Shown here one piece after another: positions 1 to 7,100 of a DNA stretch of 50,132 nt (positions are counted from its first letter, which is position 1; every line of letters begins with the position of its first letter). The notes under the pieces are model-generated. The model was not told where the DNA came from. It was given only the letters and a program-made list of their open reading frames with translations, and searched no databases. Source of the DNA: a virus; IMG/VR virus record IMGVR_UViG_3300036770_001455, positions 1 through 50,132 of that record. One strand, given 5' to 3'. Both the position numbers and the translations under genes were made by a program.

Positions 1-2
1 TG

Positions 3-134
3 ATCGCACTAGAGGCGATCCGCGAGGCGATACGGGCAAGGCTGAAATACGGCGAACTGGGCGATCAGGCGCGCCATGAGCTGGAGGACTTGCGCGAGCA
101 ACTGCCGCATGAACTGATTGAGTTGCTGGTGTGA
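3..134 (+). CDS. 3' end of a truncated gene, hypothetical
   Basis: An open frame enters from the left edge and stops at TGA 132-134, giving 43 residues with no start in the window. The peptide is strongly helical and charged (many E, R and L residues, ending HELIELLV), as expected for the C-terminus of a small phage protein. No family is recognised. It is on the same strand as the following small genes and is followed by a 188-bp spacer, so it is probably the last gene of the preceding group. Function unknown. Confidence 0.45.
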   Translation: MALEAIREAIRARLKYGELGDQARHELEDLREQLPHELIELLV

Positions 135-198
135 CAAGGTGTGACAGCAAGAAAAACGTACAATGATTCCTTTTGAAACACTTTGCTCCCCGTCAGCC

Positions 199-219
199 GA
201 CGCCGCGCCACACGGCGTC
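199..219 (+). other. stem-loop in the spacer before the first complete gene
   Basis: GACGCCG (199-205) and CGGCGTC (213-219) are perfect complements around a 7-nt loop. No T-tract follows, so it is not a classic intrinsic terminator. It lies in the 188-bp gap between the truncated gene and the gene starting at 323 and could be a leader structure. Upstream, TACAAT (159-164) resembles a -10 box but has no well-placed -35. Confidence 0.35.
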
Positions 220-322
220 TATCTGGCTGCCGGTGGGTTGCCCCGAGACGTGCGCGGCGGGACACAAACCGACAGGCGGCGAGTGGGCCGGGGCAGTGGC
301 ATCACTGACGGAGAGTAGGGAC

Positions 323-547
323 ATGGCGACACTGAAAGACATTCTGACATCACCTGAGCGGCTTGAGGCTGAAATGAAGGCCGAAGTACGCCAGCGGCTC
401 CGCGACCAGTTCGCGGCGGCGGCGCTGACGGGCCTGCTCGCTGGCTTCCAGAACGGCAAGAGTTGCGACTCCTACGCTCAGGAAGCCTATGAAGTGGCCG
501 ACGCGATGCTGCGGGCGAGACAGCAGGAGGTGCCGACTGATGGCTGA
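323..547 (+). CDS. small phage protein, hypothetical
   Basis: Encodes 74 residues from ATG 323, chosen because GGAG precedes it at 310-313 and because the upstream extension in this frame (from 173) is Arg/Pro-rich and unlike coding sequence. The core pattern, a helix with FAAAALTGLLAG followed by AYEVADAMLRAR, is one I associate with small proteins seen in many tailed phages between early and structural genes; their function is not known to me. The end overlaps the next start by 8 bp, so the two are probably translationally coupled. No membrane or catalytic motif is visible. Confidence 0.75.
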   Translation: MATLKDILTSPERLEAEMKAEVRQRLRDQFAAAALTGLLAGFQNGKSCDSYAQEAYEVADAMLRARQQEVPTDG

Positions 548-956
548 CCGATACAAAGTTGTGGCCGGTTCGGAGTCAGGCCACTGTTGCTTCGACAGCA
601 CGGTAGTGGACATGACGCAGCCCGTGATGATGGACGACCAGCACTACAAGGACAAGTACGAAGGCGTTTGTGAGTGCATCTGGGAAGCTGATGCGAACGT
701 CATCTGCGATGCCCTCAACGCGGCAGACCGCTTTCGCTGGATTTCCGTGAGCGAGCGGCTGCCTGAGGAAGGTGTTTGCGTGCTGGTATGGCTTCCAGGG
801 TTCGGCCGCGCGTCCGTAGCAAGTGTGCGTTCCGACTTTTCTTCTCGGCATTGGTGGAATGGCGAGGAAGAATTCTTCAAGGGCGATTGTGGAGTTCTCT
901 TCGGAGACGACGATGCGCCGTCGCATTGGATGCCGCTCCCCGAGCCGCCTCAATGA
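540..956 (+). CDS. DUF551-containing protein
   Basis: 138 residues starting at ATG 540, inside the end of the preceding gene. The C-terminal half carries the signature of DUF551: WISVSERLPEEG near residue 65, a VLVW strand, and the terminal HWMPLPEPP. DUF551 proteins are common in phages and prophages; their role is unknown. The N-terminal part contains CECIWEADANVICDALNAAD, a helical motif often found on its own in small phage proteins, so this may be a two-part fusion. It overlaps the next gene by ATGA at 953-956, indicating a coupled operon from 323 to 1485. Confidence 0.8.
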   Translation: MADRYKVVAGSESGHCCFDSTVVDMTQPVMMDDQHYKDKYEGVCECIWEADANVICDALNAADRFRWISVSERLPEEGVCVLVWLPGFGRASVASVRSDFSSRHWWNGEEEFFKGDCGVLFGDDDAPSHWMPLPEPPQ

Positions 957-1174
957 TCCTTGACGCCAAGACTGACAGGTGCCGTGTTTTTGACGCCAAC
1001 GGCGTCGAACTGAAGTACGTTTTGTGGTGCGATACGGAAACCGGCGAGGCAGAGCGGTACGTTCGCGATGAAGGCGGATTTGTGATTGTTCACGAAGGAA
1101 ACTACGGCGGCATGTCATACGTCAAAACGGAGAGGGTTCACTATCCTGCTCCACTGACGTTCGCCCGCCAATGA
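953..1174 (+). CDS. small beta-rich hypothetical protein
   Basis: 73 residues beginning at ATG 953, which overlaps the previous stop as ATGA. The sequence MILDAKTDRCRVFDANG followed by VELKYVLWCDTETGEAERY suggests a short beta-sheet protein; phage proteins of this kind often sit beside DUF551 genes. No catalytic or metal-binding motif can be assigned. Its stop overlaps the next ATG in the same way, so it is part of a four-gene translationally coupled run. Confidence 0.7.
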   Translation: MILDAKTDRCRVFDANGVELKYVLWCDTETGEAERYVRDEGGFVIVHEGNYGGMSYVKTERVHYPAPLTFARQ

Positions 1175-1485
1175 CCCTACACACCTTAGGTGAAGACATG
1201 GACGCCGTGAAGCGTGGGATGGAAATGCTTTACACCCCTCAGAATCAGTTGCCGCCTCTTGCCTACGAATACGCTCGCTCGCTGTGCCAGAAGATCGGCA
1301 TGTGCGGCGAAGTGTTCCTGACGGCGTTCGCGGCCTACGCCCAGTGCGTCGAAGGGCTGGAATGCGAAGACAAGGGCTACGAGGCCAGCGACGATGCCCG
1401 CGAGTGGTTCGCCCAGCGGACCGTTCGGGATTCGCGAATTGCGAACGACGCTACTGCCGTCAGGAAGCGTCGAAACTGCCAGTAG
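1171..1485 (+). CDS. hypothetical helical protein
   Basis: 104 residues from ATG 1171 (ATGA overlap with the previous gene). An alternative start is ATG 1198 (MDAVKRGM), which would remove nine residues. The sequence is mainly helical with four cysteines and ends in a basic tail (KRRNC). It is the last small gene before the structural genes, separated by 27 bp from the head-closure gene at 1513. No family recognised. Confidence 0.65.
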   Translation: MTLHTLGEDMDAVKRGMEMLYTPQNQLPPLAYEYARSLCQKIGMCGEVFLTAFAAYAQCVEGLECEDKGYEASDDAREWFAQRTVRDSRIANDATAVRKRRNCQ

Positions 1486-1512
1486 CCCGCCCCTGCCGTC
1501 TACCGTAGGGGA

Positions 1513-1830
1513 ATGATCCGACCGGGCGAACTCCGCGAGCGTGTCACCGTCCAAGTCGCCAGCGGCACGACCAATGCCCTCGGCGAGACCGTGCTGGCGT
1601 GGAGCGATTCGTCTGCCGTGTGGGCCAGCGTCGAAGGCGTGTCGGCTCGGGAGGCTCTGCTGGCTGGGCAGCAGGACGCCGCGATCACTCACAAGGTGCG
1701 GCTCCGCTACCTGCCGGGGCTGACGAGCCGGGAACGGTTCGCGTGGCGGGGGCGGACGCTGGAGATCGTGAGCCTGCTTGAACACGGCAACCGATCGCAG
1801 CACGAAGCGGTCTGCGTGGAGAAGCGGTGA
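1513..1830 (+). CDS. head-tail adaptor / head closure protein (HK97 gp7, SPP1 gp16 type)
   Basis: 105 residues, the usual length of the phage head-tail joining family (Phage_H_T_join). The N-terminal MIRPGELRERVTVQ is the typical opening of this family (a short turn then beta strand), followed by the conserved W.S..AVWASVEG block and a later RLRYLPGL..RERFAWRGR block. These proteins close the portal/connector channel after packaging and dock the tail. The next gene starts at the last base of its stop (TGATG), and gp10-, terminator- and tail-tube-like genes follow in canonical order. The matching connector subunit lies at the other end of the window (44961-45566). Confidence 0.9.
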   Translation: MIRPGELRERVTVQVASGTTNALGETVLAWSDSSAVWASVEGVSAREALLAGQQDAAITHKVRLRYLPGLTSRERFAWRGRTLEIVSLLEHGNRSQHEAVCVEKR

Positions 1831-2387
1831 TGGCTGCCGATGGCCGCACTGCCGGGATCTCGATCACGGTGAACGTGCCGGGGCTGGAGCAGATCCGCAA
1901 CCAGTTTCTCGCCCTGCCTAATAACCTCGCGGCAAAGCATCAAGCGGCTGCCCTGCGGCGGGCGGCAGAACAAGGCGGAACGCTCCAGGCGTTGAAAGCG
2001 AACACGCCACGCGGACCGACTGGCAACCTCAGACGGGCGATTGCGGTGAAGTCGAAGCGGTATCGGTCTGGAGTTGGCATCGCCATCCTTGGATTCAAGG
2101 CTGGCCGCAGGCAAAACGAAGATTTCGACAACACCAGACTCGGCTACCATCAAGGGCTTGTCGAGTTCGGCACGAAAGAGCGTTTTCGCAAAACAAAAGA
2201 CGGGCGACAGGTCTCGACGGGCAAGATGCCGGTCGGAGGATTCTACGGTCGCCCGCCGATCCGTACCGCGTGGGAGCAGACGCGATCCCGCGTCGAGAGC
2301 CTCATGGTGCAGGAACTCACAAAAGCCTTTGACAAGGCTGCCCGCGAACTCGCCGATCAGATCAAGTCACTTCAGGGACCGTTCTAA
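1830..2387 (+). CDS. HK97 gp10-like tail component / neck protein
   Basis: 185 residues from ATG 1830, preferred over the in-frame GTG at 1827. The C-terminal half has the HK97_gp10 pattern: a VEFGT turn, then the GGFYGRPPIRTAWEQ motif (the family's P.RPFLRPA-type loop) and a long C-terminal helix. The N-terminal helix includes KHQAAALRRAAEQGG. Members act at the head-tail junction of siphophages. It is coupled to both neighbours by one-base TGATG/TAATG overlaps, fixing its place between head closure and tail terminator. Confidence 0.88.
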   Translation: MAADGRTAGISITVNVPGLEQIRNQFLALPNNLAAKHQAAALRRAAEQGGTLQALKANTPRGPTGNLRRAIAVKSKRYRSGVGIAILGFKAGRRQNEDFDNTRLGYHQGLVEFGTKERFRKTKDGRQVSTGKMPVGGFYGRPPIRTAWEQTRSRVESLMVQELTKAFDKAARELADQIKSLQGPF

Positions 2388-2806
2388 TGGCACTCAAATC
2401 CCCCGAAGCCGTACTGCGAAACGCTCTGGTCGCCAATGCCGACGTTCAGGCGTTGCTCGCCGGGCGCATCTACCCGCTCCGCTACACCGGCTCGGGAAAG
2501 ATTCAGTTCCCGATCGCCATCTGGCGACGGGCTCGCATCCTGCGGGTTCCGACCATGAGCGGCCCGGCTGGGCTGCCCCGCGTCACGGTCGAGTTCTCCT
2601 ACTACGGCACGACCTATGAATCCGTCCGCGATCTGGCGGACAAGGCTCGCCGCGTTCTGGATGGGTACGCCGGTCAGATTGAAAATACAGAGGTACGGCA
2701 GGCGACCCTCGAAGACGAATCCGACGACCTTGTGGAAGTCGAAGGCTCCGAGGATTCGCTCTACGTTGTTCGCCAAACCTACGACGTTTTTTGGGTGGAG
2801 ACCTAA
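2387..2806 (+). CDS. tail completion / tail terminator protein (DUF3168-like)
   Basis: 139 residues. An N-terminal helix (EAVLRNALVANADVQALLAG) leads into R.YP beta structure, then a region listing successive DVRDLADKARRVLDGY-like helix and a final VVRQTYDVFW strand; this is the layout of DUF3168 / lambda gpU-like terminators, which cap the finished tail tube. The position, directly after gp10-like and before the tail-tube genes, matches the HK97/lambda order. Start overlaps the preceding stop by one base (TAATG). Confidence 0.85.
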   Translation: MALKSPEAVLRNALVANADVQALLAGRIYPLRYTGSGKIQFPIAIWRRARILRVPTMSGPAGLPRVTVEFSYYGTTYESVRDLADKARRVLDGYAGQIENTEVRQATLEDESDDLVEVEGSEDSLYVVRQTYDVFWVET

Positions 2807-2809
2807 TAC

Positions 2810-3178
2810 ATGGCATCGCACGCTCAGGGCACGACGCTGACTTTCGCCGGAACCGGCTACACCGTCACCAGCATCACGTACTCGATGAACGACGTGTCGG
2901 CTGGCGATACGATCGACGTGTCGCACCTCGGGCTGTCGGCTGGCAGCAACGTCTTGACGATGGATCGTCCGCTCAAGGGCTCTGCCACGGACACGGGCCG
3001 CGAAGTGAGCATCGAGTACATCGGCACCAGCCCGATCGTCGATGGGTCGACGGGAACGCTGGCCATCACTGGCGGGCTGACGCTGTCGGCTGCCGCGACC
3101 GTGGCTTCTTCGTCTGTCACGCTGACGACGAACGACGCGACTCGTGGTCAGGCTACGTTCCGGGTGGCGCGGGTCTAG
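2810..3178 (+). CDS. tail tube protein, copy A
   Basis: 122 residues, almost all beta strand and rich in T, S, G and A, with no hydrophobic segment. It sits where the major tail protein is expected, after the terminator and before the tail chaperones. Features such as TSITYSMNDVSAGDTIDVSHLG fit a compact tail-tube beta-sandwich. It is shorter than typical tube proteins (about 150-250 residues), and the next gene encodes a similar small beta protein, so the tube may be built from one or both. Assignment is by context and composition. Confidence 0.65.
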   Translation: MASHAQGTTLTFAGTGYTVTSITYSMNDVSAGDTIDVSHLGLSAGSNVLTMDRPLKGSATDTGREVSIEYIGTSPIVDGSTGTLAITGGLTLSAAATVASSSVTLTTNDATRGQATFRVARV

Positions 3179-3196
3179 TCCGCTACGGAGGTTTCC

Positions 3197-3505
3197 GTGG
3201 CGACGTACTCGCAAGGCTGCACGGTCACGTTTCGCGGATCATCTCTGTCGGAGGTGGTCAGCGTTTCGATGGACCGTGGCGGCTCCGTGCCGATCGGCAG
3301 GACGTTCGGCGGTTACGCCCAGGACTACGGAAGCGTGACCGTCGAGACGCTTGGCGGCACGGCTGGGTACGGCGACTACGGCTCGCTGGTCATCTCCGGC
3401 GGCGGCATTTCCTTGACAGAGAACGCAGTCTGTACGGGCGTGTCTGCCACGGCGCAGACCAACGACGTGACGCGGTACTCGATCACGTTTGCCCTAATCG
3501 TTTGA
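3197..3505 (+). CDS. tail tube-like protein, copy B
   Basis: 102 residues from GTG 3197, with CGGAGG-type ribosome binding site 5-10 bases upstream. The opening MATYSQGCTVTFRGSSL parallels MASHAQGTTLTFAGTGY of the preceding gene, and both end in a TNDVTR/TNDATR segment followed by a final strand, so the two are paralogues from a tandem duplication. One may be the tube subunit and the other a decorated or tip variant. No sequence in either allows the roles to be distinguished. Confidence 0.65.
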   Translation: MATYSQGCTVTFRGSSLSEVVSVSMDRGGSVPIGRTFGGYAQDYGSVTVETLGGTAGYGDYGSLVISGGGISLTENAVCTGVSATAQTNDVTRYSITFALIV

Positions 3506-3512
3506 GGAAAAC

Positions 3513-3857
3513 ATGGCACTGACGAAAGAGCAGATTCTTGCAGCGGATGACCTGGGACTCTTAGAGGTGAAGGTCAAGGAATGGGGCGGCAGCGTCTTCA
3601 TTCGCGTGATGACCTGCGGCGAGCGGGACGCCTACGAAAACGATTGGGTCGCCAACAAGGGCAAAGGCGTCGACAACTTCCGCACGAAGTTTCTCGCCAA
3701 GTGCCTGTGTGATGAGAAGGGCGAGCGGCTCTTTTCTGACGCCGAGGTGGAGCAGCTGGCGAAGAAGTCCGCCAAGGTAATGAGTCGAGTGTGGGCGAAG
3801 GCGATGGAGCACAACGCTCTGACTGACAAAGACGTGGAGGAACTCGCAAAAAACTAG
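3513..3857 (+). CDS. tail assembly chaperone (lambda gpG-like)
   Basis: 114 residues ending at TAG 3855-3857. Helical and charged, with LLEVKVKEWGG near the N-terminus and a GERDAYEND turn, as in small phage tail assembly chaperones of the gpG type, which coat the tape measure before tube assembly. The last sense codons are GCA AAA AAC before the stop; A AAA AAC at 3848-3854 is a textbook -1 slippery heptamer, so a fraction of ribosomes should shift into the frame that encodes the downstream protein to 4165. GAGGAAA provides the ribosome binding site. Confidence 0.85.
   Translation: MALTKEQILAADDLGLLEVKVKEWGGSVFIRVMTCGERDAYENDWVANKGKGVDNFRTKFLAKCLCDEKGERLFSDAEVEQLAKKSAKVMSRVWAKAMEHNALTDKDVEELAKN
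3848..3854 (+). other. programmed -1 ribosomal frameshift site (A AAA AAC)
   Basis: The heptamer A AAA AAC is in the correct phase (zero frame GCA AAA AAC TAG). Slipping one base back reads AAA AAA CTA GCA and continues without any stop through 3857-3907 into the gene at 3908-4165. The 17 residues before that gene's ATG include FRLAAHLG, which belongs to the conserved start of this chaperone family, so the -1 frame upstream of the ATG is genuinely coding. The fused product would be about 217 residues, equivalent to lambda gpGT. Confidence 0.88.
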
Positions 3858-3907
3858 CAGTCCGCCCGACGCGGGTTTTCCTGTTTCGTCTGGCGGCACA
3901 TCTCGGA

Positions 3908-4165
3908 ATGACGGTCAAGCGGCTCTGCGAGGAAATGGATTCGCGGGAGTTTGCCGAATGGGTTGCGATCCACAGGCACTTCCATCCATTGCCCGACGCA
4001 TGGCGTCAGACGGGGTTGATGGCAAGTGCGACCCTCGCCCCGTACTGCCCGCGAGGGCGGACGCCGAAGGTCGATGACTTTATTCCGGTGGTGAAGGCAC
4101 CGCAGCACGAGTTGCAGATACAGGCAGCGTTGGAACAGTTGGCGAAAGATCTGGCGGGTGACTGA
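3908..4165 (+). CDS. tail assembly chaperone, T-type extension (DUF4035-like)
   Basis: 85 residues if translated from ATG 3908, but more likely made as the C-terminal part of a frameshift fusion with the preceding gene. The motif LGMTVKRLCEEMDSREFAEW, part of which lies upstream of the ATG in the same frame, is characteristic of DUF4035/gpT-type chaperone domains, where a conserved LG.T...L...M...E...W recurs. The T domain recruits tail-tube subunits to the tape measure. No good ribosome binding site precedes 3908, supporting frameshift expression. It ends at the tape measure start (TGATG). Confidence 0.85.
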   Translation: MTVKRLCEEMDSREFAEWVAIHRHFHPLPDAWRQTGLMASATLAPYCPRGRTPKVDDFIPVVKAPQHELQIQAALEQLAKDLAGD

Positions 4166-7100
4166 TGGCGACGGTGATCGGACTTGGCGTGCAGTTCTCG
4201 GCCAATGCCAACGGCATGACCAAGGGGCTGTCGCAGGTCGATCGCCAGTTGCAGAACCTCGGCAAGCAAGCCAGCCAAGCAGCGAGGCTCTTTGACGGGT
4301 TCGCCTCATCGAGTGGTGCGGCAGCAGCGGCACAGCAGCAGGTCGCCACCGATATTGCGTTCCTGACGAGTGCCTTCAAGACCGGGCAAATCTCGTCAGA
4401 GACGTTCGCCGAGACACTGCGAGACATCACCTCCAGTGCCCAGCAATCGGCGGCTGCGTTCGCCGAAGGGGCACGGATCACGGAGCAGACGGCAACCGCC
4501 GAAGAGCGGCGTGTCGCTCAACTCGACCGGCTTGGCGACCTGCTCCAGCAAGGTGCAATCGACGCGGAGACCTACGGGCGGGCCGTGGCATCGTCGACTG
4601 CCGGATTCGACGGCACGCAGGCGGAAAGGTTTGCCCAGGCTATCGCTCCGCTGCGTGAGCAGTTGCAGTCGGGTGCTATCTCGCTGGAGGAGTTCAATCG
4701 GCAGGCGGGTGGCGTAGCCGATGCCGTCTCTGGCTCCACGTCGTCGGCGCAGCGTAGTGCCGAGGCGATTCTGGAACTCAAGCGGCAACTTGATGCCGGG
4801 GCGATCTCGATTGAGGAGTACCGCAATCAGTTCTCTCAGATCCAGGCGGGCAACATTTCCAGCACGCTCTCGGTCGAGGTGCTCGGGATTCGTGAGGGCA
4901 TTGCGGCGAGTGCGGACCTCCAGGCTGCGATCGCCAGTCTTGAAGGCACGCAGATCGAAGCGGCGTTGCAGATCACGGGCGTCGATTCGATTGACGACCT
5001 GCGGCAGCGGTTTGACGGCGTCGATGGGCGGCAACTCGATGCGTTGCTGCAAGTGCTGGGTGTCGAGTCGATCGAACTGGCACGGCAGCAGTTGGCGGCG
5101 ATCGACGGCACCGAGGTGCTGGCCCAGTTGCAGACTGCCGGGTTTGAGTCGATTGAGGAAGCCCGGTCGCTCCTCGACAGCGTCGAAGGCAAAGACATCA
5201 CGCTCCTCGCCGAGACGCTTGGCATCGAGTCGATCGAGCAACTCACCGCCGTCATCAACGCGGTCGAGTCTCGCACGGTGGAGTTCAACGTTGACTCCAA
5301 CGCGGACGAGACGGCGGCTCAGGTCAAGGCGTTGGTCGATGAGCAGGCGGCGTATCAGCAGTTGCTTTCGGAAGCGGCTCGCATCACCCAGAAATACACG
5401 AGCGACGAAGAGCGGAGGGCGGCAGCCATTGCCAAGATTGAGGAACTCAATCGGGCGGGCGTGCTGTCCGAGGAGATTTACTCGCGGGCGATCGAGGACG
5501 CGAGCGGGGCGAAGGCGGAAGCGGCCCGCGTCGACCAGCAGAGGGCGGCGGATTCCGCCCGTGCCGCGCAGATCATCGAGGCGAATCTGTCTGCTGAAGA
5601 GCGGGCGAGCCGCGACTACGCTGCCTCGGTCGCGGAACTTGATCGGCTCGTGGCGGCTGGCGTTCTCACCGAGGCGGACTACGCCAAGGCGGTTGAACGC
5701 TCGGCGGCGGCCTTTGCGAAGGCGACCGTGGCGGCAGCCCGCTACGAAGACGCGGCAGACGGTGCCGGTGACGCGGGCGTGCTGAAGTTCAATGAACTCA
5801 GCGGCGTGCTCGCTGCGATCCCCGGCCCGATCGGCAACGTCGCTGGTCGGCTCTCTGGGTTGGCGAGTGCAGGCGAAGGGTTGAGCAGAGTCTTTGCTGG
5901 CGGACTCTCGCAGGGGCTCGCGAGTATCGGCACGTCCGTTGCCGGGCTTGTCAATCCGTTTACGGCGGGGCTGGCTGCGGTTGCGGCGTTTGGTGCCGGT
6001 GCGACTGCGGTGGCTCGCGGGCTCCTCGATCTTGAGGACCGCGTCGAGAACCTCGGCAACATCGCCGACAAGTTGGGCGTGTCGTTCGAGTTCATCCAGA
6101 CGCTCGAAGAATCCGCCAATCGTTCCGGCACGAGCATCGACGCCGTGAGTGCGGCATTCGGTCGGCTTCAGAAGTCGGTGCTGGGCGTGGACGAGGAAAG
6201 CAAGGCGGCACAGAAAGCCCTGGCCGAGATCGGCGTCACGGCGGAGCAGTTGCAGTCGCTCAGTCCCGAAGAGCAGTACAAGCTCATCGGCGATGCGTTG
6301 TCGGGTATTGAAGATCCCGCCCGGCGGACGGCGGCGGCTACGGCGTTGTTTGGGCGTGCCGGTGCTGACCTGCTTCCGTTCTTCCGCAACCTCGGGCCTG
6401 CGGCAGCGGACATCGAGCGGCTTGGCGGTGCGTTGTCGGACATCGACCGGCGGCGGATCGACGACTTCGGAGCCGGGCTCGATGCCCTTGGCGTGGCGAG
6501 TTCGCGGCTTGGCGAGTTGCTGCTAGTGCCATTCGCGGGGCTTGGCGAAGGGATCACGCAGGGCACAGCGGAGTTCCTCGGTGGCATCAACCGTATTGCC
6601 GATGCGATTGGAGACATTCTCGCGCCTGAGATGAATACTCTTGGCAACCTGTTTCAGGCGATCGGCGCGGCTGCGTCTGTGGCCGCCGACATCATCGCCA
6701 CGTCGTTTCGGCTTGTGCAGCAAGTGTTGGAGCCGATCGGCGGGAGCATCCTGCCAGCGGTCGGGGCTGGCATCGCGTTTGTCAATCGGCAGATCCTTGT
6801 CGGTGCCGTGGCGAATCTGGCGAAGTTCTTCACGGCGGCTGCGGCTGCGGCTGTTGCGTACGCCACGTCCGCCGGTGCTGCAACCGTATCGACTGCGGCT
6901 CTCGGCGTGGCGATTCGCGGGGCAATCAACTCGACGGGCGTTGGCGTTCTCGTCACTGGCTTTGGGCTCGCGGCGGGGGCGTTGCTGGAGTGGGCGTTTT
7001 CCTCTGATGAGGCTGCTGAGTCCACGAATCGCCTGTCAGAAGAAATTACGAGCGCAACGAATCAAGCATCGGCATTCGGCCAAGAGGGTGTCGCAGCCCT

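Noticed and set aside
159-164. Promoter before the gene at 323
   Set aside because: TACAAT is a fair -10, but the possible -35 boxes (GTGACA at 131 and 141) are spaced 22 and 12 bp away.
3197-3505. Capsid decoration protein
   Set aside because: Its close resemblance to the preceding tail-tube-like gene and its position before the tail chaperones place it in the tail.
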